A stretch of 64,000 bases of DNA from Gymnorhina tibicen. Lineage: Eukaryota > Chordata > Aves > Passeriformes > Artamidae. The notes under the pieces were generated by a model, which searched no databases, was not told where the DNA came from, and was given only the letters and a program-made list of their open reading frames with translations. This document shows positions 26,485 through 39,344 of this stretch, in pieces (position 1 is the stretch's first letter; every line of letters starts with the position of its first letter). The DNA lies in the NCBI GenBank assembly GCA_013399875.1, contig VXAZ01003471.1, forward strand, positions 2,035,783-2,099,782, given 5' to 3'. A program made the position numbers and the translations under genes.

Positions 26485-27015
26485 AATTATGGAGTCATTG
26501 AGCTATATGGCTGGAGGGAATTTCAAGTGTTCATCCAGTGCTCTGCCCAAAGTAGGATTAAGTAACATCTACATCATTTCTGACAGAAATATCTTTAATG
26601 TGTTTTTGACAACCTCCAGAAATGCAGAGCACACATCCTATTGCTGTGCTTAACTCTGTTCACTTTGAGACAAGTTTTTCTTTCAGGCTAACCCAAACCC
26701 TCCCTGATGCAGAAGCAAAAGTTGCTTTTATTTTTGATTCTACTTAATATAGAAATGGAGAGAGATATTATTTCTTCTTTCTGTCTTTGGCAGCCTGTTG
26801 TGTATTTACAAAACGCATTATGTCCACCCTCTGCCTTGTCTTCAATAGAACAACCAGGTTGCTCAGTCCATCCTTAGTCATCTTCTAGACTTCAAGGTAT
26901 TTCTCCAGCTGCCCAAAGGCTTCTCCTCTGCCTGATCCCCCTTTAGCTAGGAACAGTACCTAAAAGTGGATGTAGTACTTCCAATGGGACATACTGAAGC
27001 AGAGGAAAGGATTCA
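26485..27015 (-). mobile_element. Ancient, heavily diverged CR1 LINE fragment
   Basis: Read on the plus strand, this shows the reverse complement of an old CR1 3' half. The blocks are in the expected order: 'ggctggagggaatttcaag', a degenerate 'ccagtgctctgcccaaag', 'acaacctccagaaatgcag', 'caagtttttctttcaggc', 'cccaaaccctccctgatgc', 'caaccaggttgctcagtcc', and 'agtggatgtagtacttcc' (the cognate of the 'acacagtactcc' block). Divergence is far higher than in the CR1 at 12.0 kb, so this is a separate, older insertion. No reading frame remains. Boundaries are approximate. Confidence 0.7.
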
Positions 27016-27309
27016 TTCACCTATATTCAAAAATTTGGGTAGGAAATAAAAAATTCACTTGCTGTTGGTGAAGACCATGAAGTCCAGTGACACTTACAGA
27101 TGGTTCCCATTCGAAACGCAATATTTGCCACTGAAAAAGCTGGAAATAAATTCTTTCAGCTTATCCAAACGAAGGGAACTCTGCAGAGATGATTGCTCAG
27201 CAGCAACAACTTCTTTGTTTTTAATTGCAGAATCCATAGCATCACTAATAAATCCTGACAGTGTGACAAATGACCCGTCTCAGCTGAGGATCCTCCCTGA
27301 AATCCCATT

Positions 27310-27525
27310 TGGTTAATGGTGTTGCACCTACCAAGGTTTCCGCTGGAGTCGTTGGTTCAGAGCTGACTCCAGGGGAAGTGTGCCACCTACTGAATCACCA
27401 GCTCTGCTTCCTGAAGCACCCTGGGATTTCCTTGGAGGGCTCCCAAATGCATTTGGCCAAGACCAGCCCTGTTTAGCTTGTGAGAGCAGACCAGATCACA
27501 GCCTGAGGCTGTTATGGCTGCTGGC
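27310..27525 (-). mobile_element. 5S rRNA-derived SINE (AmnSINE1/SINE3-like)
   Basis: The head of the element, 27408-27525 on the minus strand, aligns with nearly the whole of vertebrate 5S rRNA in the right order. Read on the minus strand: 'ggccagcagccataacag' for the 5' end, then 'tgatctggtctgctctcac', 'aagctaaacagggctgg' (5S: aagctaagcagggtcggg), 'catttgggagccctccaag' (box C region), and 'cccagggtgcttcagg' for the end. The remaining ~100 bases (27310-27407) resemble the body of a 5S-headed SINE found in reptile genomes, including 'ttcagtaggtggcac'. The element is truncated before its tail. A plain 5S pseudogene would stop at 27408, but the conserved-looking body argues for a SINE. The precise family needs a repeat search. 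Confidence 0.75.
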
Positions 27526-30500
27526 CATATTACTCATTGGGGATGTTTAGTCATGTATCTCTGTGAAGGGAGACCATATTGCATTAAATGTCTCAAGTTA
27601 GTTCTGCATATATTGTTTGTAAATTGCTTTGTGAGCCTTTCTGAGTGGAAAGAGCTGCATATGTATAAAATATTAAGACTTAATGGAGTGCATATAACAT
27701 GTATGTATACTTTGAGGTAATTTTTATAATAACCATTCACGTATAGCTGTGTTATTGAAAATGTAATAAAACAGAGCAGGAAAACAGCCTCTCTTAAGTT
27801 CTGCTGTTTCAGTTCTGAATTACTCTGATTTAACTGTTGAAAGTCTGACTTTGATACTTAAATGTTGCTAAATTTCAGCAACATGGTTGTTTAAATCTAA
27901 CAGAAGTGAGTACTAGGATAAACACTGTACAGCTAACATTAATTGGAATGCAATTGCACTTGACTGCAGTAAGTCCTTATTGATATTTTATTATTAATAA
28001 ATTCACAAATGGTAGATGTCTTTGCATTAGCACACCTCATTTTCTAATTCTAAGCAGCATGCCCCCCTTCCAGTAGGTAGCTTACGGCAGTACTGTACAA
28101 GTCTTCCAATATTAGGAAGAGTTATAATCTTAAGAGAATGGATGCTGCTACATTGTATGAGGTATTTTCTCCCTCTCTCTAACTTTGCAGGGGATAAGAG
28201 TTTGGCAAAACAGGCACTGGTAGCTGAGTATCCTCATTATAGGGTGGACTATTACAGTCGGTCTGGTTTCAAAAGTACAGATAAACCCCAAACAATTACA
28301 AACTAGCATGCTTTATACCTCTGTCCAAATTACTAAACTTGACATTAATATTTTTTTTTGTTGTCTTCTTTGAAAGGTACTAGTATAGGTAATAGCCCTA
28401 ATACATGTCTTGTTTTCTATCTGATCCTGATCTGATCTGATCAGTCTCTGATCCTGGCATTAATACCCCTTATGACTTCCCTGTCTGCAGTCTTTGCCTC
28501 ATTGTACCCCTGCTTTGAGTGTATACAGCAGCAATTGAAAATAAAAAGGCATTAAAGAACTGCTGGCACCTTGTGGTAAATGTTTGAAAAACATTTTTAG
28601 CAACAGTTTAAACTGTAAAACATATGAATTTTATCAGTCATTAAAACTATTCTGATGAAAAAGGGATCCATGTTATTTTTTTCTGTTTGCCTCCCTTCTA
28701 TGACCCTTCAGTCCATTTTCTGCCCGCTGCCTACAATGCTACCTGGCACATGCTAAAAATAAGCTTTTTTAAAAAGCACCTTGTGAAGTTACAGTGGGCC
28801 TGGCTGCTTCCAAATGTTATAATTTTGTTTGCAAGGCTACTGAGTGAGAGGCAAGACTACTGAGCCAGAGCAGATTTGTATGCAGGAAAGAAAGCTTAGC
28901 TCAATGGAAATATGTTTAGGCAGAGAAGATAACTCAGATGTTTCCTTGAGCTGGTTTTGCTTCTTATTAACTCAGTGCAGAGAGGCAATATGAAAGACGT
29001 GACTTGGGTGGGATTTGTAAAAAGCAGAGCAGTGGTTTGGTGAACTAAGTTGGGAAGTTTTGCTCAGGAAAAAGAAGAATGAGACTTCAAGGAGCCTTAT
29101 TTCAAGAGAAGAGATGCGGTGGAAGGGAGCAGAAGGACTACGAAGGTCACAAATGTAGCCTAGAGTAAGAGAGAACAGGAAGAATAAAATTGGTATCATA
29201 GGCCAGGGGAGCCAACAGATTAGATCAAGTATATGTGTGAAGAAGACAAAACAGAAAGCTCTTATATGACAATATTTCTTGGGAATGAGCTGAGCTGTGT
29301 TTCAGACAGTATATCAGTCTGTCTCTCACCCGTGCTTTTTTCTAAATTCACTAGCACTCTGCACTTTACAGACCTTTCTCTTTCTATAAATTTTTTATAG
29401 AAGCCAGGTTAGCTGAAATGAAAAATGGGGTTGTTTTTCTTAGGTGCGTGATTTCAAGCGTAGTGAGAAAACTTGGGGAAAATATAATTGGCCTGAACAA
29501 AACAAAACTTCAAAGGGCTTCACCAAATAAAATCTAATTTTTATCAATGCCCTTTTAAGCATTTTTTTAGTGGACTGCTTTCATGGCAAAATTCAACTTT
29601 GTTCCCAGGATTTCTGACTGTACAACTTTTTACACGTTTTGCTACCCTCATAAAAGACAGACAAAATGATTTAAGGAAATGTTTTTAAAAATATTCATTA
29701 TCTGGCAAAGACCAGGCCTGCGGGATTTCAGCCTAAAAAGGCAAAGTTTTGGAAGTTTTTTAAAGTAGCTAAAAAAGGGAGATAGAATGAAAATGAAGAT
29801 ACAACTGTCAACATAAGTTTTCATGTCATTCATCCTGCATCTTTTAAAAAAGTCAGCTTTATCTTTTCACATAATCACATTTATTATATGTGCATGATGT
29901 TTTCTGTATGATAATATATGTTATCCAGGTGTGTGTTTGTGAGAGATATGCCCCTACATATGGGTATTATAAGCAAAGCAGTGAGGCAGGTGAAATAAAA
30001 GCAGTCACAACCTAGAATTTATCCTGGTTTTGCTTTGTGTTTACCTGATTGGCTCTCAATTGACTAAATCCTTGGAGCTGCTTTTTGGTAGCTGCAGCTT
30101 GCATTTCTTTTACAGTACTTGCAAGTATTTAATATGTTTTTGTTTGAGCACTATGGAAATGCTGACCAGCTAAGGAATGAGATGCAACTCAATAGAGATT
30201 TTCTGACCTGACTCCAAAATATAGAGGATCAAGAATCCTATAAGCTGTCCTGGGTAAAAGTTAGATGATGGCTGTGAGGGCTGCCCACGTTTACGTCTCT
30301 TTAGGCTGGGGACACAGAATAGCCAACACGGATAATCAAAGCAAAATAAAAACACGAGAAAGTGAAGACGTATTAACTGACCAATAAAAACAATAACATT
30401 CATGATAATCAAGCAACCAGACTGTAGTTTGTGCTCTGAACCTTGCCAAATTTGGGGCTGCTGGCAAGCCACCAAGAATAGCACATCCAACAGACAAGGG

Positions 30501-33500
30501 CCCCTCATCTGAGAGAGCCTCGCTGCGGTCTCCAGAGGGCTTTGCCCTACGAACCAACAGCAAGAGCATCCCAGCCGGTCTGAGCAAACGGCATGAGATC
30601 GCTGGGAAGGGAGACTCAGCTAAACTTGTGTTCTGTGTGAACTGAGACCAAATGAAGGGACTCAGTTGTTATTTAGTAAAAACAGTTTCCTAGGTTACCT
30701 TGGAGTAATTTTTACTGAGTTGGTATGATGTAATCAGCCGGTTTAATGTTTAAAGCTAGTAAAATACGTGCATATAATTTTTTTTAAAAAAAGATGTGCC
30801 TAATCACTTTCATTTTGCACCCACTTAGCTCAATGTTAATTGTTTGCATTGGCTGAGGATTTACAAACAGGCTTAGGAGTGTAATAATCTAGATTTCTAC
30901 ATCTGATGGCCTGAAAGTTAGAGGGAGTGAAGAGTTTTGTCAGACTCCTAGATCTTTCCTCCCACACATGCTGGCCACCAGATAAATCATGTGTATGAGT
31001 TTATAGTGGAGTCAGTGCTGGATGTTAAGCAACACCCAGAAGTGAAGTTCTTGAAATAATTTCCTGTGAAAGCAACAGTAGACAGATTTGTAATCACAGA
31101 TCACGACATTAATCAAGTAAACAAACCATCCATTTTTTCCTGTGACATTACTGAAATCCCTTTTAGGAACACTGAAAATTGTACATAATGATACTGCCTA
31201 ATAACAAGCATAACTGGAGCAAAATGGTATGCGGTGCAGGCAGCTTCTCAGGACTGTGGAGCACAGATGTAAAATTCCTCTCTAAAACGTGCTGAGTGCC
31301 AGCAGACGTCTGAAATACTGCTTAAATATTCTAGTAGCATTAATGCAACTACTTATCTCTGTTGTAATTAAAACATTTTTCCTCTTTAAAACTTTACAAA
31401 AAGTTGCTTATCGCACTCTGTCAGCCAAGAGAAATTTCAGGCAGGGCTGAGACTGAACCCGTAAATAAGGGTAAACTTTGTCCTGCACTCTTATTCACTC
31501 TGACGAGTTCTCACTCCGTATAAGCTGCTGACAGCCGCAGACTGCTCAACAACTACAGCTAATGTGGAGGAGTCTGTCCTAGGAAATAGGACAGGTAGGT
31601 TTCACTCAATGTGCTTAAAAACAAGGTTTGCTGGAGGGGAGAGAACTGGGTGGTGTTGAAAGGGAAAGTGCCAGGTGGGGGGAGGCTGCTCGTGGGGCTA
31701 CACAGTGTCCAGAATAGTCCTGATTTGGTTTGGTGTTATCATTGATGATGGTAGTGAAAGTATAACGAGTAGTGCTGGTGACGCAGGGTTTGGAGACATT
31801 GGCAATACTGGGACGGACCTGGATATCATACAGAAGAAAAAAAAGAAAAACCAACCCAAAAAACACAGATGAGCTTTGAGTACTGAAGTAATGGCAATGG
31901 AATGAAATTCAGTATTAAAAAATGCAAGGCTGTGCCTGGGGGGACTAATAAAAATTTCTAGAAGCAGAAGAAGAAGCTGGGAGATCATCATCTGGAAATG
32001 TCTGTGTAGGAGGAGGGCTCATGGATCGTGATAAGTGGTCACGGAGTGGCAGCAAGCTTCTGTGGTGATCTGCTCATTTCCTAGGAACTAGTACTTGTAA
32101 ATAACACTGCATCGAGAACATGGCTTTCCAGAGGGGATGGGAGGTATTAGACTGGCATGGTGGAATCATCTGGAGCTAACTTTTAACACTGATATAAACA
32201 TCCTAGGGAAGGTGGGGGAAGGTTGCAGTAGGAAAACGTAGGTGATTAAAGGATACACAGAGAGGGTTGGCATGTTCAGCAGAAAGGGCTGGGAGAAAGG
32301 TCCTTGCAGCAGGAGTCTGGGCAGATATGAAAGAGGTACAATTACACTGGCAAAAGCCAGAGAAAATGATGTTGCAACTATTGACGTGCAGGGTGGTGAG
32401 ACATATGTTCCGGTTATGAAGCAATTACAAGAATATATAAGCTCTGAAGTGTGTTCAAGCTAAATTCAGGTTGGCATTCCATGCAGAATAATTAAAAAAC
32501 AAAAGCTTGAACATAAAGAATGAAGACAGTAGAAAAATTCTAAATCCCAAGAACTTAAATTCATGCTACTCGGAAGGAGGAAAGAAAGGGACAGTTTTGG
32601 GCAGACAAGAGAGAAAGAGTAAAGGCTAAGAGTTTGGAAGGTTAAAAACTGAAGGGACAGACCCCACCTAAGAGGAGAAACTGACTGAAGGGCTGCTTCT
32701 CTTGCATCAAAACTATTCATTTATAATCACAGAACTGTTCACTTACATTCTGTCTTGGGCTGTGAGTGAACTCTGCAGGTTCTCAAATGAGTTAGTCGTC
32801 ATTGTTTTAATCTGTTTATCCTGTTTCCATAATAAATATATTTTTTTCCTTTAAAAAACTTTAAAGTCTGGATTGTTTGTTGTTTGTTTTTCTTTAAATT
32901 AAGTTGTGGATTATTTTTCAACACAGTCCACTTTTTCCAATACAGAATTTACAGAAGTGCCTTACTGGCATGGGCTGCAGTCACTAAGGACAAGCATGAC
33001 CATTTGGGTTTGTACAGCAGCAGGAACAACCTAGTGCTAGAGGGTATCCAAGCAGAAGACTGTGTAAATCTAGTTGAAACAGGTTGTGTGGAATGTGTAC
33101 TTACTCATCGTGTACTTCAGAGTACATGCATGTTTTGTACAGATACTTTTTTATTCCGGAGTTTGTTTGGGGTTTTTTATGCAAGAATGGAAAAGCTATT
33201 TGTTTTGATTCATAGAAACTGATGTTGAAACTAAAGCAGCATCCTGCACCACAGAATGTGAAAGTAAAGTTAAGAAATTATTTCTCTTTCATTTATCATC
33301 ACAGTAAAACTAGTGGTGTAACTCTGACTCTGATGTCAGTAAAATGCAGATGCTTTCCAGTCAGTCCTGGAAGGATTTATCTGAGTGTCTGCGAGATATC
33401 TGTTTGGTTTTAATATGTTTGGAGTTAATAGATAGCCACACTTTTTCAGAAGAAAAGCATTGGAAGACTAAAAAACGATGTAAATCCTAAAACCATAAGT

Positions 33501-34829
33501 GCGTACAGATGGACCTTGCTTGCTTTCAGAAAGGATCTATCATATAATGAATCTGTGGCTGGAGAAGTTCCTATGAAGGAAACTGAAATGGGATTTCCTG
33601 CTTAACTCCTATTACAAAAAAAAAAAAAGAAAAATACATTAATTATTTAAAAATATCTAGTCATGTAATGCCTTTATGCTAGCAACTACGGAGTTTTAAT
33701 TCTTATGGCTGACTTATGAACTGGAAACTTTACATCACATTATGTTTCAACAAGAGTCACTGCAAATAGGGAATTGCAGGCTGGCCCTTGGTTGTGGCTG
33801 CACCTCAGTTTCTGTGCTGAGACCTGTGCAGTTTTTAAGAAACATTAAAAAATTCTAATTCACACAAAAAGAGGCTGGCATTTTGGTGTCGAGATTCTGG
33901 ATGTAAACTAAATTCAGGTTCTTGGATAAAGCCAAGTTACAAATGGTACCTCCTGGATCATGAATTTTCATCATCCTGATAGTGACTGAATGCTGTAAAG
34001 CCTGTGTGTGAGGATGAGCCAGGATCAACAGAATTACTTGGCTACTTGTAATTCATGGAACTCCAAAGCTTAAGTCAGTTTGTTCAGCAAGAGCCCAGAA
34101 AAGATTTCCTAGTGGACGGTTATAGCTGTTCATTTTCAAGGAGGAAATATTGCACTATCAGCTGGAGTACTAACAAAAGAGGGCGTATCTTTAAAAACAA
34201 GTTATCTTGTGTATGTTTTTATCAGATAGCACTATGAATTTGTCCTGCTGTAATGAGGTTGATCTGAGTCCGAGCACTCTCCTCTTCCAGTTGGAACTGA
34301 GTTCCAGATACTTGCCTGTTTTAAAAAGAAAAAGTTTCATTAGAATATTAGTTATTGTTATCATGCTGAAAAATAAAGATGAAAGCTAACAAAAATGCAT
34401 GGAGTTCACAGTTTAGGGGAAGAATAAAATTTGGTTCAGTGCTAAAATTTGTTTTAGAGCTGTACTATTTATTTTCCAGTGCTTAAGATACTGTACTTCA
34501 GAGCACATATTTTTAATTAATTTACATATTTTTAATGCAGATATATGTGATAAAGTTTTCACTGTGTCCAAGACAAAGCCTGTAGAGTTTTGACTAAAGA
34601 TTAATATATTTGAGCTCTAGGGTCAAAATATTTAGTGTAGATGTATGGCAAAGCTTCTTCTAGCAATTCTAAAAAGAGCAGTGGCTCCACATTTTAACCA
34701 GCACATACTAATTATCTGTTAGAGTAATCAGAATCACAGTGGGGGAAGGGAACCTCCTATTCACTATGCATGAATATTAAAGATTACAGGATGGTTTTTA
34801 CCTAATTGCAGCTGTTTGCTTCTGTCCTT
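27526..34829. other. Unique non-coding DNA, no gene seen
   Basis: AT-rich sequence without recognisable repeats or CpG clusters. Small features are a CTGAT-rich run (28421-28456), a near-palindrome tcttccaatattaggaaga near 28105, and a purine-biased stretch at about 31.6-32.7 kb. Open frames reach 112 codons at most and match nothing I know. Confidence 0.55.
28421..28456. repeat. CTGAT-rich short tandem repeat
   Basis: Units ctgatc, ctgat, ctgat and cagtctctgatcctg run together. It is an imperfect five-to-six-base repeat. Confidence 0.7.
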
Positions 34830-34980
34830 AGTCAACATCTCCCCTCTGCACTCCTGTGCCATTGGCTGGCTGGCTGCGATCTCCCGTGTTGGGGTAATTG
34901 CACCACGTGGCTTTCAGTGGCTGGCCTGCAAGATGCTTTGGGATCTTTCAGGGTAAAAGGTTCTACTGAAATGTGAAACA
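34830..34980 (+). mobile_element. 3' end of an ancient SINE/LINE (5S-SINE-type tail)
   Basis: The block 'aagatgctttgggatctttc' followed by 'agggtaaaaggttctactga' matches a tail I recall from old amniote retroposons ('gctttgggatccttcgggatgaaaggcgctatataaatgcaa'). It is preceded by 'gccattggctggctggctg' and 'caccacgtggctttcag', which also occur before that tail as I remember it. The element is probably related to the 5S-headed SINE at 27.3-27.5 kb, in the opposite orientation. The 5' part is not recognisable. Confidence 0.5.
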
Positions 34981-37161
34981 TTATTAATTATTTGGCATAA
35001 GTTGCTACATTATTTGTCTTAGGTATTTGTGGTTTACAGCTCCAATAAAGAGGAGGCTGCTCACACTGCATGACTCAGTTACATGTAACTGGATATAAAG
35101 CTCTTCACTTCCAGGTCAGCCACTTGCCACTGGTCCATGGCTATTTGTAGGCAATTCTATTTCCTAGTAGTTGAGTGTTCCCAGCACAAAACCTCCATGA
35201 TCCCAAGTGGCCTTAACGTGCTTAACGGGAAAGCGTTTCTTATCTTGAGATCGTTCTTGAAGATTCATTGCCAAAATATTTTGGGGAAGTCTGCTGGCCA
35301 TCGTGCCCATTGCACATTTCTGTCTCCAGAGAAGCTGGACCCAAATTTTGGCAGTTCTTCTTCCTTAAATATTTTCAGTGAGGTGTTTCTAGTGTAGCAG
35401 CACGTTTGAGCATGTGTGTGAAAGTGGGAGATCTTTCTTCCAGGTTTCATTTAGATTTCATCCAATCCAGTGTCTGAGAGTGCTTACATTCAAGAAATCT
35501 GGGGCGCTTCTCACAAAAGATATTTCCAGATATTTTATGTCATTACAATTTGGAGAGTTCATAGGAAAACCTTTGATACAGCTCATTGCTGAATGCTTTG
35601 ATCTGAGTCTCCTTAAACAAAGAATGTCTTTTACTGAAGCACCAAAGTGACTTGGGAACATGTGCACCATTTTCTTATGGGTAACTTGAAGAATCCACTC
35701 TTAACACTGCTTTCCTTTAGTTTCTTCTGAAATCGTGGCTATTTACTTTCTTATGTCCTTGCTAGTGACAGCTGGCCTGCTCAGACAGCCTCCCCGTGCA
35801 GACACTTCTGCAGACAGTCCCTCTGTCCACTACAAAAACATGGGACACCCAAGTTGAACTAAATGCTGAATACCACCACATGGGTTTGCAGTGGTCTGTA
35901 ACTGAAAAGGTTCACTGGAAGCAATTTGCAAAGAAATCCTTAGGAAACCACCTGGATGGTTATTTTAAATTAAAAAAGGAAGAGATGCCACTTTAAAAAA
36001 ATAATTTTTAATACTGGGTTTAAGGTTCCATACATGTGATAGTCATTAAAGCTTATTTAACCCTGAAATTATCTGGCCTCTTTAATTCCATGGGGACTGT
36101 AAGGCTCTTGGGTTAGAAATGAAAAATAATGTCAGAATGAAAATGAGACTTTCCTGAGTGCAGGAGCATTATTACAGAATATTTTCTTAATCAAGTCTCT
36201 TTAAGAGCCATGCAGTGGAGGAAAAAAATAATCAGGTTATACTGCTTTCATCCACAAGGTCTTTACTGATGCTTTGGGCCAATGATTGACATAGGCAAAA
36301 GTCAGTCCCAAGGGCTGGATGAGACACACTCACCTAAAATGGATGTAAGACCTGTGATTTGTCCATCCACAATCTCAACTGCAGTACACCCAGTTCCTTG
36401 TTACAATATGCATTTTGGATAATCCCAGTGCACTCTGACGTTTGGGCTCTTAAAAGTCGGAGCTTTCTGGTTGTTGAGACTGGAAACTTTCAGCAGAGGC
36501 AGTGATTTTTGTCAAGTTTCAGTTACACCAAACATCTGTGGTGTGCCCCACCACCCTTTCCCCAAGGATGAAACATTCTGCAGGGAGGGTGTTGCAAGAA
36601 TTCCTGAGCTAGACAGCTAAGCTGGAGTCATAACTGTCCTGGCCAGGGCCCTAGTTTGAAGAAGGCTCCCATTAGAATTAAAACATCCCATAACTCTCAT
36701 CACAACAGCCCTATTCTTGATGAACATGGAAATTTAAGGCTGGGGTTGGAATGGGGGGAGAATGAAAAGACAGACAAGTAAACAGATAAAGAGGGAGCTC
36801 TTGCATGCAAGTGGAATTTCCTCTGAGCACAGGACATTCTTTATCATTAACTGGTCTGTCACAGGAAGGAAAAGTGGAAAACAGTGTTTCCTGTTAGAGG
36901 GAAGAAAAAATCAATAGGCTTTGGAAATACCTGCCTGGAAAGAACTTTTTGTTTTCCCATTAGCAAGAACAAATAAGTTTTTAACTCCTTTGGAGCATGA
37001 TGTCTGTTTTAAAACAGTTTATTTCTTGAAATAGGACTTCAGTGTAAATATGTAATTTAGAAATTATCAGCCATTCAGACTGCTTTGATCTTTCTTGTTC
37101 ATTTCAGAAAATCCTCTTACTCCTGGAAATATCTTGTATAAGACACTGTTTTGAAAGCAGT

Positions 37162-37197
37162 GTCTATGAATTTGTGTCTGAATTTGTGTCTATGAAA
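37162..37197. repeat. Short tandem duplication
   Basis: The sequence gtgtctatgaatttgtgtct is followed directly by a second, shortened copy (gaatttgtgtctatgaa). It is local slippage of a roughly 13-17-base unit. Confidence 0.65.
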
Positions 37198-37969
37198 GTA
37201 GTAATAATTAAAAGGGCTGTTTGCCATACACATGCAGTCATTCCTGTGATATTATGGTTAAGATGCTCACAGATGGGCAATGGATCTGCTATTGCTTCTT
37301 GTGAACAAGATTTTCTTTTGGAAAGAGCACAGTTGCCAGGCAAGTGTTCAAAGCCTCAGGATGACAATGAACTACCCTGCAGCTCCTGCATCATCTCTTT
37401 GGTTGTGTTTTGCTTTTAAGACCTACGGTGGTAGAAGGGTGGGTTTTTCAGAAGAGTGAGAAGAGGCCCGAAGACTGCAGGAATGGATGTATATGCACAA
37501 GCAGACCCATAGCAACCTGAGTTGCTCAGGGTAATCTTTTTAGGTGGCAGCTTCCTTTTTTGCAAAGCTGGACCTGGGGATTTAAAGTCATGCCTCGGTT
37601 GTAGCCACATTCCCATGTTCTGAGCCCGGGATCTGTCCTGGGCCCATGACAAAGTTTATAGCAATGTCAGTGGCATAACTGGATGAGCAGAAGCTATGTA
37701 ATCCAGCAGTGTAAATGTAAGAAGACAAAATAAAAAGAAGGAATGAGGGAAGACGACCTCTTAGACATGCACAGAAAAAGGGGTGGAAGTTGCATTTTTT
37801 TAAATGGAGAGGGAGAAGGGGGGTAAACTTAAAAATGAAACTATCAGCAAGGCTGGAATTAAAAGAGGGCTTTAGGAATGATCTAACTTTTATTTTATTA
37901 CATGACAGAAGACAAAAAATCAATAGCTGGTAATTCAGACATAAATGAGTTATACAGGCCATTGACACA

Positions 37970-38155
37970 ATGGACCAAACTTTATAACAACCACATCTGA
38001 TGCTGTCAAGCCACAGGCTTCAGTGGCGCCAGTAATAATTACGGCTGATCACCTCTAATTCAGAGCTGCCTTGCTTGATAAAGGTGTCACTCTGAGTGGC
38101 TGCAGCATCAATATCAATTGAGGATGTCATCCAGCAGGTCAGGCTGCTGTGGAGA
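37970..38155. promoter_or_regulatory. Candidate conserved non-coding element (speculative)
   Basis: This stretch is free of low complexity and repeats. It packs several developmental transcription-factor-like cores: a TAATTA homeodomain core inside aataattacg (near 38033), tgatca and tgataa GATA/homeodomain-like sites, and atcaatatcaattga. This texture resembles vertebrate conserved enhancers, but such cores also arise by chance in AT-rich DNA. No function is shown by the sequence alone. Confidence 0.25.
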
Positions 38156-38781
38156 ACTGGGTTTTTTTAATTGAATAGGAAAAACCCTTAGTTTTCTCCT
38201 CCTCTCATTCCGTCTGTAAAAATCATACATATCTTAAACAAAAAATCATTTGAATTCATGACAGAATCTATTTGAATTCAGGACCAAACCATGACAGAAG
38301 CTAATAGTGTTGATCCACAGAAATACGTTCTAAAGATAATTAAAAACCATAGGAATGTCCTCCTATGGAGGAGGAGACTTTGGTACTTTAGAATAATCTC
38401 TCTTGCATTGCTGCTGTGATCAATTAAAGAACCCACCCCAAAAAAACCCCAGAGTGGTTAAATGCTGCTAGGCAATAGAAATTGATTTTCCATAGACTCA
38501 CATCATCATAAAGAAGAAAAGAAAGCACATTGACTTTGCTGTTTTCCTACTGTTTTCTAAATTTGGGGGGCATAAGTGCATCCACTGAGTGTGGAAAACT
38601 GAGTTTCACTCTGAGATGTGAAGTGGCTTTGTGAAATAGTTATCAATCTATAAAGAAAGGAGACATTTTAAAATATCTCTACAGTGTTTCTCGTGCCATT
38701 AATATTTACATCTGCAGTTTGATGTTGAAACTATTAGTCTTTGGATTGCTCAGGGATGCTATGTGTGCTTAGACATTTTAG

Positions 38782-38810
38782 TTTATTATTATTATTGTTG
38801 TTATTATTAC
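38782..38810. repeat. (TTA)n trinucleotide run
   Basis: About nine TTA/TTG units (ttattattattattgttg, then ttattatta). It is an interrupted microsatellite. Confidence 0.85.
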
Positions 38811-39322
38811 TTAGGCTTTGCATTCTTTTGTGGACCAAGTGCTTGGTACTGCATTGACTACAGTCAGCTGGGAGTGATGAACAGTGAGAAAGCTCTCTGT
38901 GAGGGAGGACACGAGAGGTATTTCAGCCACAGCCACTGTAGCATTTAACATCGGGAGCACTTTGCACCACAATAGCTTATCCCTGCATGCGTGAAAGTTG
39001 ATTATAAGTTCCATTTAGAAGCATTTTCTATGCTTAAAAAAGCCAGACTTGGAAGAGAAACACCGGAAAGGCAATAAGAGCAGCACGGCAGTGAGTTAGT
39101 TATAAGCTTGCTGTGCTGTATGGCTTTTCTGGTACTTTTTTCTGTTGAGGGGTAAAGAAGGTGTCTTGCACCTGTGTGTTTGCATACGGAGGAATACGGT
39201 GCAAGAAACAGCCCCGTCGATTTCCTTCAAAAACCTGGGGCTCAATTCCAGCTGTGCTCTGCTGAGGCAGAGAAATCCCAGTTTAAGACATAACATGCAA
39301 AGCAGCGCTATCCATCTCCCAG

Positions 39323-39344
39323 ACACACACACACACACACACAC
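39323..39344. repeat. (AC)11 dinucleotide microsatellite
   Basis: Eleven perfect ac units at the edge of the CpG-rich block. Probably polymorphic. Confidence 0.97.

Larger units (their letters stand above)
34981..39300. other. Unique non-coding DNA, no gene seen
   Basis: AT-rich sequence. It contains a short tandem duplication of gtgtctatgaattt (37162-37197), a TTA-rich run (38782-38810), and the candidate conserved stretch at 37.97-38.16 kb. Frames are at most about 126 codons and unrecognised. Confidence 0.5.

Noticed and set aside
31620..32700. Purine-rich stretch that looked like an old DNA transposon or LTR
   Set aside because: I could not match any ordered set of motifs to a known family, and no terminal repeats are visible.
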